A stretch of DNA of 64,000 nt from Burkholderiales bacterium. Lineage in GTDB: Bacteria > Pseudomonadota > Gammaproteobacteria > Burkholderiales > Ga0077523. The stretch lies in contig JALHMS010000007.1 of assembly GCA_022843925.1 (NCBI GenBank), positions 125,473 through 189,472 on the forward strand, read 5' to 3'. The notes below the pieces were generated by a model. That model saw only the letters and a program-made list of their open reading frames with translations. It was not told the DNA's origin and did not search any database. The stretch's first letter is position 1. The number at the start of each line of letters is the position of its first letter. The translations under genes were made by a program, and so were the position numbers. Positions 55,887-64,000 of this stretch are shown in pieces.

Positions 55887-56225
55887 TCAGTGGCTGATCA
55901 TCCACGGACGCTTCGACGGGAAGCTCTTCTTCCCGTCGGGCGCCACCGCCGTGGTCTTGCTGATCCCCGAACCGCAACCGCAGCCCGCGCCGTGCACGTG
56001 GCCCAGCTTGGACGACGACTTGGGTTCGTGCTGTGCGCGCTCGTTGGTCGCGTGGGCGATGCGCGACGCCGCGGGCATCCCGGCGTAGGCCGGGGGCGTC
56101 AGCATCGCGCGGTCGGCCGCGCTTCCACATTCCGGGCACGCGTGCGGGAGGGACGACTCGGCCATGCGCCGCAGGGCCGTGAACTCCGTACCGCATCCGC
56201 CACAGGCGTATTCGTAAACCGGCAT
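55887..56225 (-). CDS. fmdB: FmdB-family zinc-ribbon protein
   Basis: A 112-residue protein: MPVYEYACGGCGTEFTALRR with a CxxC pair, a second pair in HACPECGSAADR, and a His/Cys-rich tail (VHGAGCGCGSG). The first domain is the FmdB/CxxC_CXXC_SSSS zinc ribbon, a putative regulator of amide/formamidase genes. It is the last gene of the transporter-fmdA operon, 10 bp after fmdA. The tail may bind additional metal. Confidence 0.9.
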   Translation of the reverse strand: MPVYEYACGGCGTEFTALRRMAESSLPHACPECGSAADRAMLTPPAYAGMPAASRIAHATNERAQHEPKSSSKLGHVHGAGCGCGSGISKTTAVAPDGKKSFPSKRPWMISH

Positions 56226-56235
56226 GACTGGCTCC

Positions 56236-57465
56236 TTACTTGTCCGGCGACATCGGGATGTCGACACCGCCCTTGATGTGTTTCACCGGGCCGGCTTCGC
56301 TGGGGTTGATGTCGAAGTCGAAGATGCCGGTGGGCAGCCACAGCGTCGCGCACGCGTTCGGGATGTCGACCACGCCGCTGATGTGACCCTGCACCGGTGC
56401 TGTCCCGAGGATCGCATAGGCCTGGGCCTTTGTGTACCCGAACTTCGTGAGGTACTCGATGGCGTTGAGACACGCCTGCCGATAGGCCACGTGGACGTCG
56501 AGATAGTGCTGCTTGCCGTACTCGTCGACCGAGATGCCTTCGAAGATCAGGTAGTCGTTGTAGGTGGGCGTGATCGGGCTCGGCTTGAAGATCGGGTTCT
56601 TGATCCCGTACTTCGCAACGCCGCCCTTGATCAGCGTGACCTTCATGTGGACCCAGCCGGCCATCTCGATGGCGCCGCAGAACGTGATCTCGCCGTCGCC
56701 CTGGCTGAAGTGGAGGTCGCCGACCGACAGGCCGCCGCCATCGACGTACACCGGGAAGAAGATCTTCGAGCCGCGCGAGAGGTCCTTGATGTCGCAGTTG
56801 CCGCCGTGCTCACGGGGCGGGACGGTGCGGGCGCCTTCGGCACCGATCTTGGCCTTGAGGTCGCCCTTCGCCTTGCCGGCGTGGGCCGTGGGCGAGAACG
56901 GCGGGTTGGCCAGCGGCGGCACGCGATCCGGGGCGGTCTTGATGAAATCGACCTCGCGGGTGTTCCACGTCTCGAGCAGCTTCGGGTCGGGCAGGCAGCC
57001 GATGAGTCCGGGGTGGATCAGGCCGGCGAACTTCACACCGGGCACGTGGCGCGAATGCGTGAAGAGGCCGCTGATGTCCCAGATGGACTTCTGCGCGAAC
57101 GGGAAGTGCTCGGTCAGGAAGCCGCCGCCGTTCTTCTTCGAGAAGAAGCCGTTGAAGCCCCACAGGCTGTCCTGCTTGGCGCCCACGTCGAGGAGTTCGA
57201 CGACCAGCAGGTCGCCGGGCTCCGCGCCCTTCACGCCGACCGGGCCGGACAGGAAGTGGACGGTCGACAGATCGACATCGCGCACGTCGTCCGCGCTGTC
57301 GTTGTTCTTGATGTAGCCGCCGGTCCAGTCGTAGGTCTCGAGGATGAAGTCGTCGCCGGGGTTCACCCAGCAGGCCATCGGGATGTCCGGATGCCAGCGG
57401 TTGTGGATGTTCTCGTTGTCGTACGGCGAACCGTTCAAGTCGACCTTGATGAGGGTCTCGGGCAT
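56236..57465 (-). CDS. fmdA: Formamidase / acetamidase
   Basis: Hydrolyses formamide (or short amides) to formate and ammonia in the cytosol. 409 residues, full length. Family motifs: NRWHPDIPMACWVNPGDDF, ELLDVGAKQDSLWGFNGFF, HPGLIGCLPD, REHGGNCDIKDLSRGSKIFFPVYVDGGGLSVGD (in pieces), FSQGDGEITFCGAIEMAG. It follows urtE by 48 bp with an AAGGAGAGA ribosome site, so it is part of the same operon as the transporter. Confidence 0.95.
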   Translation of the reverse strand: MPETLIKVDLNGSPYDNENIHNRWHPDIPMACWVNPGDDFILETYDWTGGYIKNNDSADDVRDVDLSTVHFLSGPVGVKGAEPGDLLVVELLDVGAKQDSLWGFNGFFSKKNGGGFLTEHFPFAQKSIWDISGLFTHSRHVPGVKFAGLIHPGLIGCLPDPKLLETWNTREVDFIKTAPDRVPPLANPPFSPTAHAGKAKGDLKAKIGAEGARTVPPREHGGNCDIKDLSRGSKIFFPVYVDGGGLSVGDLHFSQGDGEITFCGAIEMAGWVHMKVTLIKGGVAKYGIKNPIFKPSPITPTYNDYLIFEGISVDEYGKQHYLDVHVAYRQACLNAIEYLTKFGYTKAQAYAILGTAPVQGHISGVVDIPNACATLWLPTGIFDFDINPSEAGPVKHIKGGVDIPMSPDK

Positions 57466-57513
57466 GGCTCTCTCCTTCTTATCGAACGTTGGGTTTCTTG
57501 TTACGGTCCGGAA

Positions 57514-58203
57514 TCAGACCGACAGGTACTGCTTGATGCGGGCGGGGTCGATGTTTGCGCGGTCCGCCTCGTGCACGAACCTCCCGCCCTCGATGACGAA
57601 CATGCGGTCGGCCACTTCGAGCGCGAACGAGAACACCTGCTCCGACACGACGATCGTGATCTCGCGGAGGCGGCGGATCTCGTTCAGCGCCTTGGCGATG
57701 TCCTTGATGATCGACGGCTGGATGCCCTCGGTCGGCTCGTCGAGCAGCAGCACCTTCGGATTCGTGACGAGGGCGCGGCCGATCGCGAGCTGCTGCTGCT
57801 GACCGCCCGACAGGTTGCCGCCCTTGCGATGGCGCATCTCGAAGAGCACGGGGAACATCGTGTAGATGTCCTCGGGGATCACCTTCTCCTTCGCGTTCTC
57901 GAGGCCGGTGCGGAGGTTCTCCTCCACCGTCAGCGTCGGGAAGATCATCCGGCCCTGGGGCACGTAGCCCACGCCCTTCGCGACGCGGCGGAAGGACTCC
58001 TCCTTCGAGATGTCGGCGCCGTCCACGCTCACGTGGCCCGACTTCAGCGGCAGGATGCCGATCAGCGACTTGAACAGCGTGGTCTTGCCCATGCCGTTGC
58101 GGCCCATCACGGCGACCGTCTCGTTCTTCCGCGCCTCGAACGAGATGCTGTGGATGGCCTCGCTCTGGCCGTAGCTCACGCACAGGTCGGTTACGCTCAG
58201 CAT
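57514..58203 (-). CDS. urtE: Amide/urea ABC transporter ATPase UrtE-like
   Basis: A 229-residue ABC ATPase: Walker A AVMGRNGMGKTTLFKSL, signature LSGGQQQQLAIGRAL, Walker B VLLLDEPTEGIQP. This is the second ATPase of a urea/short-amide uptake complex (HAAT family). 12 bp after urtD. Confidence 0.94.
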   Translation of the reverse strand: MLSVTDLCVSYGQSEAIHSISFEARKNETVAVMGRNGMGKTTLFKSLIGILPLKSGHVSVDGADISKEESFRRVAKGVGYVPQGRMIFPTLTVEENLRTGLENAKEKVIPEDIYTMFPVLFEMRHRKGGNLSGGQQQQLAIGRALVTNPKVLLLDEPTEGIQPSIIKDIAKALNEIRRLREITIVVSEQVFSFALEVADRMFVIEGGRFVHEADRANIDPARIKQYLSV

Positions 58204-58215
58204 GACGTTTCTCCC

Positions 58216-58959
58216 TCAGTGGCCCAGATACACGTCGATCACGCGCGGGTCTGCCTGCACCTTGTCCATCGGACCCTCGGCGAGGATCTTTCCCTGGTGC
58301 ATGACCGTGACCTTGTGGGCGATCTTCTTGACGAAATCCATGTCGTGCTCGATGACGATCATGGCGCGGTTCTTCCCGATGCGGGCCAGCAGTTCCGCCG
58401 TCAACTCGCGCTCCCGGACGCTCATGCCGGCGATCGGCTCGTCGAGCATCAGCAGCTCGGGGTCCTGCATGAGCAGCATCCCGATCTCGAGCCACTGCTT
58501 CTGTCCGTGCGACAGCAGGCCCGCTTCTCTGCTGAGCTGATCCGCGAGCCCGATCTCGGCGGCGACCTCCTCGATGCGTGCCTTCACGTCATCGGTGCAC
58601 TTGAAGGCGAGTGCACCGAACACGCCGCGGCCGCGCGGGAACGACACCTCGAGGTTCTTCCATACGGAGAGGTTCTCGTAGATGGAGGGCGTCTGGAACT
58701 TGCGGCCGATGCCGGCGCGGACGATCGCGTGCTCGGCGAGTTCGGTCATCTCCTGGTTCTTGAACTTGATGCTGCCCCCGCTCGACTTCGTGCGACCGCA
58801 GATCAGGTCGAGCAACGTCGTCTTGCCCGCGCCGTTGGGACCGATGATCACGCGCAGCTCGCCACGGTCCACGTACAGGGTCAGATTGTCGATGGCCTTG
58901 AAGCCGTCGAACGAGACGGTGAGGTCTTCCACCGCCAGCACGAAATCGGAGTTGCTCAT
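58216..58959 (-). CDS. urtD: Amide/urea ABC transporter ATPase UrtD-like
   Basis: A 247-residue ABC ATPase of the LivG group: Walker A IGPNGAGKTTLLDLICG, a GIGRKFQTPSIYENLSV linker typical of UrtD, SHGQKQWLEIGM in place of the canonical LSGGQ signature, and Walker B LLMLDEPIAGMS. Energises uptake with UrtE. 16 bp after urtC. Confidence 0.94.
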   Translation of the reverse strand: MSNSDFVLAVEDLTVSFDGFKAIDNLTLYVDRGELRVIIGPNGAGKTTLLDLICGRTKSSGGSIKFKNQEMTELAEHAIVRAGIGRKFQTPSIYENLSVWKNLEVSFPRGRGVFGALAFKCTDDVKARIEEVAAEIGLADQLSREAGLLSHGQKQWLEIGMLLMQDPELLMLDEPIAGMSVRERELTAELLARIGKNRAMIVIEHDMDFVKKIAHKVTVMHQGKILAEGPMDKVQADPRVIDVYLGH

Positions 58960-58975
58960 GGGATGCGCTCCTCGG

Positions 58976-60205
58976 TCAGGCCGTGGCCGGGCCCATGCGG
59001 CCCGTGGTGGGTGCGGACACCGCGTCGCCGGAATCCACGGTCCGCGTCGTCACTGTCTTGGAGACATCGTCATCCTGCATCGTCACCGGCGCGACCGGCG
59101 GCACCGCCGGGGTCTCGGGCTTCTTCTCGCGCTTGCCCAGGAGCCAGGGCTTCACGAAGTCCTCGAAGAGCCCGGCGAACCCGTTCGGGAAGGCCATCAC
59201 CACACCGATGAAGAGCGCCGCCATCAGGAAGAGCCAAAGCTGCGGGAAGCTCTCGGAGAAGTAGGTCTTGCCGAAGTTGACGAGCAACGTTCCGTACACC
59301 GCGCCGACCAGCGAGTTGCGGCCGCCCACCGCAGCGAAGATCACCATCTCGATCGACGGCACGATCCCGACGAACGAGGGCGACATGAAGCCCACCTGCA
59401 GGGCGAACATCGCGCCGCCGATGCCGCAGAGCATCGCCGCCAGGCAGAAGACGAACACCTTGAAGTTGGCGACGTCGTAGCCGGAGAAGCGCACTCGGTC
59501 CTCCTTGTCGCGCATGGCGAGGAGCAGCGTGCCGAGCTTGGACTTCTGGATCCAGCGGCAGAGGAAGATGGCGCCGAACAGCAGAATGGCGTTCGCGTAG
59601 TAGAGGATGTACTTGGCGGAATCGGTACGCACGTCCCAGCCCAGCATCGTCTTCAGGTCGGTCATGCCGTTGACGCCGCCGGTGTAGCCCTGCTGACCGA
59701 TGATGAGCACCGTGAGGACCAGCGCCACCGCCTGCGTGATGATCGCGAAGTACACGCCGCCCACCCGCCGCTTGAACATCGCGAAGCCCACGATGAACGC
59801 GAGCAGCGTCGGCACGAAGAGCAGCGCGAAGATCGCGAACGGCAGATGCCGGAAGGGCTCCCACCAGAGCGGCAGCTGGGTGATCTGGTTCCAGTCCATG
59901 AAGTCCGGGATGCCGGGGGTGGACTGGATCTTCGTGCTCTCGGGGTCCGACGCTTCCAGCTTCAGGAACATCGCCATGCAGTAGCCGCCCAGGCCGAAGA
60001 ACACGCCCTGGCCCAGGCTCAGGATGCCGCCGTAACCCCAGAGCATCACGAGCCCCACGGCGACGAATGCGTAGGTCAGGTACTTGCCGATCAGGTTGAG
60101 GCGGAAGATGTCGGCCGTGAGGGGCATCACCACGAGGATCACCAGAGCGAGGATCACGATCCCCGCGATGTCCGATGTGCCCAGCCAGTGTCGAAGTTTG
60201 GTCAT
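58976..60205 (-). CDS. urtC: Amide/urea ABC transporter permease UrtC-like
   Basis: A 409-residue membrane protein of the LivM/UrtC group with about ten helices; GYGGILSLGQGVFFGLGGYCMA and GGRNSLVGAVYGTLLVNF are family motifs. The C-terminal 50 residues are a Pro/Val/Thr-rich cytosolic tail not needed for transport. 37 bp after urtB. Confidence 0.94.
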   Translation of the reverse strand: MTKLRHWLGTSDIAGIVILALVILVVMPLTADIFRLNLIGKYLTYAFVAVGLVMLWGYGGILSLGQGVFFGLGGYCMAMFLKLEASDPESTKIQSTPGIPDFMDWNQITQLPLWWEPFRHLPFAIFALLFVPTLLAFIVGFAMFKRRVGGVYFAIITQAVALVLTVLIIGQQGYTGGVNGMTDLKTMLGWDVRTDSAKYILYYANAILLFGAIFLCRWIQKSKLGTLLLAMRDKEDRVRFSGYDVANFKVFVFCLAAMLCGIGGAMFALQVGFMSPSFVGIVPSIEMVIFAAVGGRNSLVGAVYGTLLVNFGKTYFSESFPQLWLFLMAALFIGVVMAFPNGFAGLFEDFVKPWLLGKREKKPETPAVPPVAPVTMQDDDVSKTVTTRTVDSGDAVSAPTTGRMGPATA

Positions 60206-60242
60206 GGCGTGTTCCTGTGCAATCGAATGAGAACCGGGGCGA

Positions 60243-61157
60243 TCACCGCCGCACCTTGAGGGCGAAGAGCCCCTGCGGACGAATCATGAGGATGGTGATG
60301 ATGGCGAGGAGGGTGATCACCTTCGCCATGGAGCCCGTCAGGAAGAACTCGGTGATCGACTGCGCCTGGGCGATGCCGAAGGCCGAGGCCACCGTTCCGA
60401 AGAGACTCGCGGCACCGCCGAACGTCACCACGAGGAAGGCATCGACGATGTAGAGCGATCCGCTCGTCGGCCCCGTGGAACCGATCGTCGTGAACGCGGC
60501 ACCGGCGACGCCCGCGATGCCGCAGCCGATCGCGAAGGTCATGCGGTCCGTCTTCTTGGTATTGATGCCGATCGCGTTAGCCATCGTCCGGTTCGCCACC
60601 GTCGCCCGCACCCGAAGCCCCCAGCGCGACCGGTACAGCATCACGAACACGCCGCCCGCGACCAGCACCGTGAGCGCGAGCACGAAGAGACCGTTGATCG
60701 GGATGTCGAGGCCCTCGGCGGGACTCCACGAGCCCATCAGCCATTCGGGCAATGTCGGGCTCACCTCCTTCGCGCCGAAGGTGGATCGGAAGATCTGCTG
60801 CATGCCGAGCGACAACCCCCACGTCGCGAGTAGCGTGTCGAGCGGTCGCCGGTACAGATGCCGGATGAGCGCCCATTCGGCCATCCAGCCCACGGCGAAC
60901 GCGAGCACGAACGCGATTCCGATGGCGATCAGGAAGTAGTACGGCATCAACCCCGGCGCGTAGGTCTCGGTGAGGGTCGATGCGAGAAAGATGGTGTAGG
61001 CGCCGATGGTCATGAACTCGCCGTGCGCCATGTTGATGACGCCCATCTGGCCGAAGATGATCGCGAGTCCCAGGCCCATCAGCAGCAGCACGCTGAAGAG
61101 CGAGAGGCCGGCGAAGCCCTGCATCATCACGATGTTCCAGATTTCCGATGCGGTCAT
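60243..61157 (-). CDS. urtB: Amide/urea ABC transporter permease UrtB-like
   Basis: A 304-residue LivH/UrtB permease with eight or so helices; FGQMGVINMAHGEFMTIGAY and LLATWGLSLGMQQIFR are signatures. Start ATG at 61157 is followed by TASEIWNIVMMQ; a longer upstream frame lacks family sequence. Separated from urtA by 251 bp holding hairpins. Confidence 0.93.
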   Translation of the reverse strand: MTASEIWNIVMMQGFAGLSLFSVLLLMGLGLAIIFGQMGVINMAHGEFMTIGAYTIFLASTLTETYAPGLMPYYFLIAIGIAFVLAFAVGWMAEWALIRHLYRRPLDTLLATWGLSLGMQQIFRSTFGAKEVSPTLPEWLMGSWSPAEGLDIPINGLFVLALTVLVAGGVFVMLYRSRWGLRVRATVANRTMANAIGINTKKTDRMTFAIGCGIAGVAGAAFTTIGSTGPTSGSLYIVDAFLVVTFGGAASLFGTVASAFGIAQAQSITEFFLTGSMAKVITLLAIITILMIRPQGLFALKVRR

Positions 61158-61408
61158 GGCGGCGGTTCCTTGCCTTGGTTGCCTGTCTTGTGCACCACGC
61201 CGGCACGGAGGCACAGAGGAATCACTTCACTCACCGGGACGGCCTCGGTTGCGTGCCTGTCGGCGACGGCGGACTCGGTGCGCATCCGGTGTTCCCCCCG
61301 GTGCCTCGCGTGCTGCGATGGTCGTCTCGTTTCCTGCCAACCCGTGCCCCCGCCACCACACGACCCCGGGGAACTGGGGTCGCGGGCGGGGCGCACGTCA
61401 CGTGCGGA
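61158..61408 (-). promoter_or_regulatory. UrtA-UrtB intergenic hairpins
   Basis: A 251-bp gap just after the urtA stop. A near-perfect palindrome CGCACGT-C-ACGTGCG (61392-61406) abuts the stop, and CGACCCC-N8-GGGGTCG (61361-61382) follows in transcript order. Such hairpins after a binding-protein gene often protect its mRNA so that more receptor than permease is made. A CACGGAGGCACAGAGG word at about 61205 resembles a widespread intergenic repeat, too short to call. Confidence 0.45.
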
Positions 61409-62671
61409 TTACTGATAACCCTTGGGGAAGGGGTTCGGCTCGATGAGGTTGGGCGACTCGGCGATCAGCTTGAACTGCCCGTCCGACTGGATCTGGCCGA
61501 TGCGGGCCTTGCTCCAGAGGTGGTGGTTCTCGTGGATCTTCACGTAGCCCTCGGGCGCCGTCTTCAGCTCGATCCCCGGCGAGGCGGCGGCCACCTTGTC
61601 GATGTCGAAGCTGCCGGCCTTCTCGACCGTCGCCTTCCACAACCATGGTCCGAGATACGCCGCCTGCGTCACGTCGCCGATCACTTCCTTGGCGCCGTAC
61701 TTCGCCTTGAACGCCTCCACGAACTTCTTGTTGTTGGCGTTATCAAGGCTCTGGAAATACTTCATGCACGCGTAGAAGCCGTTGCAGTTCTCGCCGCCGA
61801 TCCCGAGGAGTTCGTCCTCGGTCACGGAGATCGTGAGCAGCAGTTGCTTGTCGGCGGTGATGCCGGCGGCCTTCATCTGCTTGTAGAAGGCGACGTTCGA
61901 GCCGCCCACCACGATCGCGTACACGCAGTCGGGCTTCGCGACCTTGATCTTGTTGATGAGCGAGTTGAAGTTGGTGTGGCCGAGCGGGTAGTACTCCTCG
62001 CCGACGACCTTGCCCTTCTGGAAGTTCTCGATGTGCTTGCGGGCGATCTTGTTCGAGGTGCGCGGCCAGATGTAGTCGGAGCCGATCAGGAAGAAGCTCT
62101 TGGCGTTCTTCTCCTTCTGCACCCAGTCGAGACCGTAGATGATCTGCTGCGTGGCTTCCTGCCCCGTGTAGATCACGTTCTTCGACTGCTCGAGGCCTTC
62201 GTAGAAGGTCGGGTAGTACAGCATCCCGTTCTCCTTCTCGAAGATCGGCAGCACGGCCTTGCGGGACGCGGACGTCCAGCAGCCGAACACGGCGGCCACG
62301 CGGTCGTTCACCAGCAGCTTCTTCGACTTCTCCGCGAAGGTCGGCCAGTCGCTCGCGCCGTCTTCCTGGATGACCTTGATCTGCCGACCCAGCACGCCGC
62401 CCATGGCGTTGATCTGTTCGATCGCGAGGCGTTCGGCCTGGATGGAACCGGTCTCGCTGATGGCCATCGTGCCCGTGGCGGAGTGGAGCTGGCCGACGGT
62501 GACTTCGGTGTCGGTGATGGCGAGTTTGGTGGTGTTGACCTTGGCGGTCGGGAACTGCGTGTTGGCCATCGACATGCCCGACATGCCGATGAGCGGCAGT
62601 GCGGCGAGACCCATGTTGAACTGGCGGCGGGAAAGGGATTCGAGTCCCTTGCGATCGTCCTTGGATGACAT
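61409..62671 (-). CDS. urtA: Amide/urea-binding protein UrtA-like
   Basis: A 420-residue periplasmic binding protein with a Tat-type signal (SRRQFNMGLAALPL near residues 14-27, cleaved after SMA). Type I periplasmic fold motifs: VTVGQLHSATGTMAISETG, INAMGGVLGRQIKVIQEDGASDW (in two parts), FGCWTSASRKAVLPIFEKENGMLYYP. It is the first gene of urtABCDE-fmdAB and is divergent from the NCS1-type gene. Substrate could be urea or formamide/acetamide; fmdA beside it favours amides. Confidence 0.94.
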   Translation of the reverse strand: MSSKDDRKGLESLSRRQFNMGLAALPLIGMSGMSMANTQFPTAKVNTTKLAITDTEVTVGQLHSATGTMAISETGSIQAERLAIEQINAMGGVLGRQIKVIQEDGASDWPTFAEKSKKLLVNDRVAAVFGCWTSASRKAVLPIFEKENGMLYYPTFYEGLEQSKNVIYTGQEATQQIIYGLDWVQKEKNAKSFFLIGSDYIWPRTSNKIARKHIENFQKGKVVGEEYYPLGHTNFNSLINKIKVAKPDCVYAIVVGGSNVAFYKQMKAAGITADKQLLLTISVTEDELLGIGGENCNGFYACMKYFQSLDNANNKKFVEAFKAKYGAKEVIGDVTQAAYLGPWLWKATVEKAGSFDIDKVAAASPGIELKTAPEGYVKIHENHHLWSKARIGQIQSDGQFKLIAESPNLIEPNPFPKGYQ

Positions 62672-63003
62672 TTGGCATCTCCTGAAGTAGGGGTCACGAG
62701 ATGCGGCATGTGGCCAGCACGCCGCGAGAACACGACTGCAGATTAGGCACGCGGGCTCTTTGCGTATGTACGTACATTCACGTACGCCCCGTCGTTCGGG
62801 GTGTGGCGGCGCCCGAACACCCCTGCACGCCGAGCGGTGGATGTTTCCCTTCTCCTGTTGCAGCATTCGGCGCGCACAGAATTTGCGCCCTGGCTGCGGG
62901 GCGCGCGGAAGTTCGAGAGAACTTGCCGTTTCCGCAGCATGGCGCCGCCACTGAACAAGGAGTCGCCCCAAAGCAGGGCGATGCCCACCCAAGACGCACC
63001 ACC
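62672..63003. promoter_or_regulatory. Divergent control region of urtA and the NCS1-type gene
   Basis: A 332-bp gap holding promoters for both directions. Visible: a 10-bp palindrome TGTACGTACA (62767-62776) next to a second ACGTACG word, and a hairpin CCCCG-TCGTT-CGGGG (62787-62801). The minus strand has an AGGAGA ribosome site before urtA. I did not find a good sigma54 or sigma70 promoter; no gene is seen inside. Confidence 0.4.
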
Positions 63004-64000
63004 ATGGCCGCCACACAGCGCATCGTCCGCATCCGCCGCGAGTACAACCAATGGGTCGCCAACGAGACCCTCGAGGACTACTCGCTCCGCTTCACCGCGA
63101 AGTCCGCGCGGCGCTGGTCCTCGTTCCGCGTGGCGAACACCGCGCTCGGTGCGATCTCCTTCCTCGCGCTCGAGGCCATCGGCGGCGCCATCGCGCTCAA
63201 CTACGGGTTCGTGAATTCGACGTGGGCGATCCTGGTGGTCGGGCTCGTGATCTTTCTCACGTGCATCCCGATCAGCTACTACGCCGCGAAGTACGGCATC
63301 GACATGGACCTGCTCACGCGCGGCGCGGGCTTCGGTTACATCGGGTCGACGATCACATCGCTCATCTACGCGTCGTTCACGTTCATCTTCTTCGCGATCG
63401 AGGCGGCGATCATGGCGCTCGCGCTGGAGATGGCGTTCGACATGCCGCTCTGGCTCGGCTACATCGTCAGCTCGCTGGTCGTGATTCCGCTGGTGACGCA
63501 CGGCATCACCTTCATCAGCCAGTTCCAGATGTGGACGCAGCCGCTCTGGGTGGTGCTGCACATCACGCCCTTCGCCTTCATCGCACTGAAGAACCCCGAG
63601 GCCTTCGCCGACTGGACCACCTTCGCGGGCCGCCAGGGCGACGGCGGCGGCAGCTTCGATCTGCTGCTATTCGGCGCGGCGTCGGCCGTCGTCTTCTCGC
63701 TGATCGCGCAGATCGGCGAGCAGGTGGACTTCCTGCGCTTCCTTCCCCCTGCGCAGCAGACGGGCCGCCGGCGCTGGTGGGCCGCGCTGCTCTCCGCCGG
63801 CCCCGGCTGGATCGTGCTCGGTGTCCTCAAGCTGCTGGCGGGTTCCTTCCTCGCGTTCCTCGCGCTCCAGCACGAGATCGATCCGGTCCGCGCGTCTGAG
63901 CCGACGCAGATGTACCTGATCGCCTTCCAGCACGTATTCACCTCGCCGGGTTTCGCGCTGGTCCTCACCGCGCTGTTCGTGGTCGTCTCTCAGCTGAAGA
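63004..64000 (+). CDS. NCS1-type (purine/cytosine permease-like) membrane protein, partial
   Basis: The first 332 residues of a protein that runs off the right edge. N-terminal soluble start MAATQRIVRIRREYNQWVAN, then at least eight hydrophobic segments with the NCS1/cytosine-permease pattern (GAISFLALEAIGG; GFGYIGSTITSLIYASFTFIFFAIE; MWTQPLWVVLHI). It may be a plain permease, or the sensor part of a larger histidine kinase, since such fusions are known beside urt operons. Only the downstream sequence can tell. Divergent from urtA. Confidence 0.85.
   Translation, partial: MAATQRIVRIRREYNQWVANETLEDYSLRFTAKSARRWSSFRVANTALGAISFLALEAIGGAIALNYGFVNSTWAILVVGLVIFLTCIPISYYAAKYGIDMDLLTRGAGFGYIGSTITSLIYASFTFIFFAIEAAIMALALEMAFDMPLWLGYIVSSLVVIPLVTHGITFISQFQMWTQPLWVVLHITPFAFIALKNPEAFADWTTFAGRQGDGGGSFDLLLFGAASAVVFSLIAQIGEQVDFLRFLPPAQQTGRRRWWAALLSAGPGWIVLGVLKLLAGSFLAFLALQHEIDPVRASEPTQMYLIAFQHVFTSPGFALVLTALFVVVSQLK

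Noticed and set aside
61200-61225. Copy of a widespread intergenic CACGGAGGCACAGAGG repeat
   Set aside because: Only one short match, with no second copy in the window to support a repeat call.
62672-62760. Sigma54 promoter upstream of urtA
   Set aside because: A TGGCC...GC pair is present on the minus strand, but GG and GC are 11 nt apart instead of 12 and flanks do not match.

Overview
The window is very GC-rich and densely coded, and reads as the chromosome of a betaproteobacterium, most likely Burkholderiales or Rhodocyclales. Evidence: a Bug-family tripartite tricarboxylate receptor, a Urt/Fmd amide transport operon, a fused indolepyruvate:ferredoxin oxidoreductase, a PEP-CTERM/PrsT surface-protein locus, a stand-alone RfaE2 and a birA-coaX-SPOR operon. 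No rRNA, tRNA, CRISPR array, integrase or insertion sequence was seen.

Left part (1-14902): an apparent light-response locus. A MerR-type regulator with the cobalamin photoreceptor signature of LitR/CarH (11151-12170) sits between two blocks. To its left, twelve minus-strand genes run from 11045 down to 545: a small exported protein, FolE2, an FAD oxidoreductase, DUF1365, a CFA-like methyltransferase, a chalcone-isomerase-like protein, a GPH-type transporter, a DUF3833 lipoprotein, an SDR, an NTF2-like protein, a class I CPD photolyase and a secreted Cys-rich protein. To its right lie a 48-residue DUF2256 zinc-finger gene, an FeS-type (6-4) photolyase and a ferritin-like di-iron protein. Two sigma70-like promoters in the left block overlap long inverted repeats, as expected for a repressor that lets go in light. 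The lipid genes resemble the furan/cyclopropane fatty-acid locus that Rhodobacter controls by singlet oxygen.

Middle (14986-34085): RfaE2, an SbmA/BacA-like ABC exporter, a six-PAS histidine kinase with an ANTAR response regulator, then birA-coaX-SPOR (minus strand), a universal stress protein, and an Lrp regulator divergent from an acetolactate synthase. These are followed by indolepyruvate:ferredoxin oxidoreductase, a mandelate-racemase-family enzyme, a Bug receptor, and a YqjD/YqjE/YqjK-like membrane trio.

Right part (34406-64000): a 1524-residue helicase-nuclease fusion, a multifunctional beta-oxidation enzyme, an outer-membrane-like protein, and an 8-copy 130-bp palindromic tandem array. 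Next come TerC and a stress protein, a LysR-controlled methylmalonate-semialdehyde dehydrogenase/GMC oxidoreductase/permease operon, ThrH, PrsT and a PEP-CTERM protein with a candidate sigma54 promoter. A urtABCDE-fmdA-fmdB operon follows on the minus strand. The window ends inside an NCS1-type permease domain that is divergent from urtA.

Three non-coding regions stand out: a 3.5-copy repeat at 1-540, a 21-bp stop-codon repeat at 2537-2652, and the array at 41972-43060.
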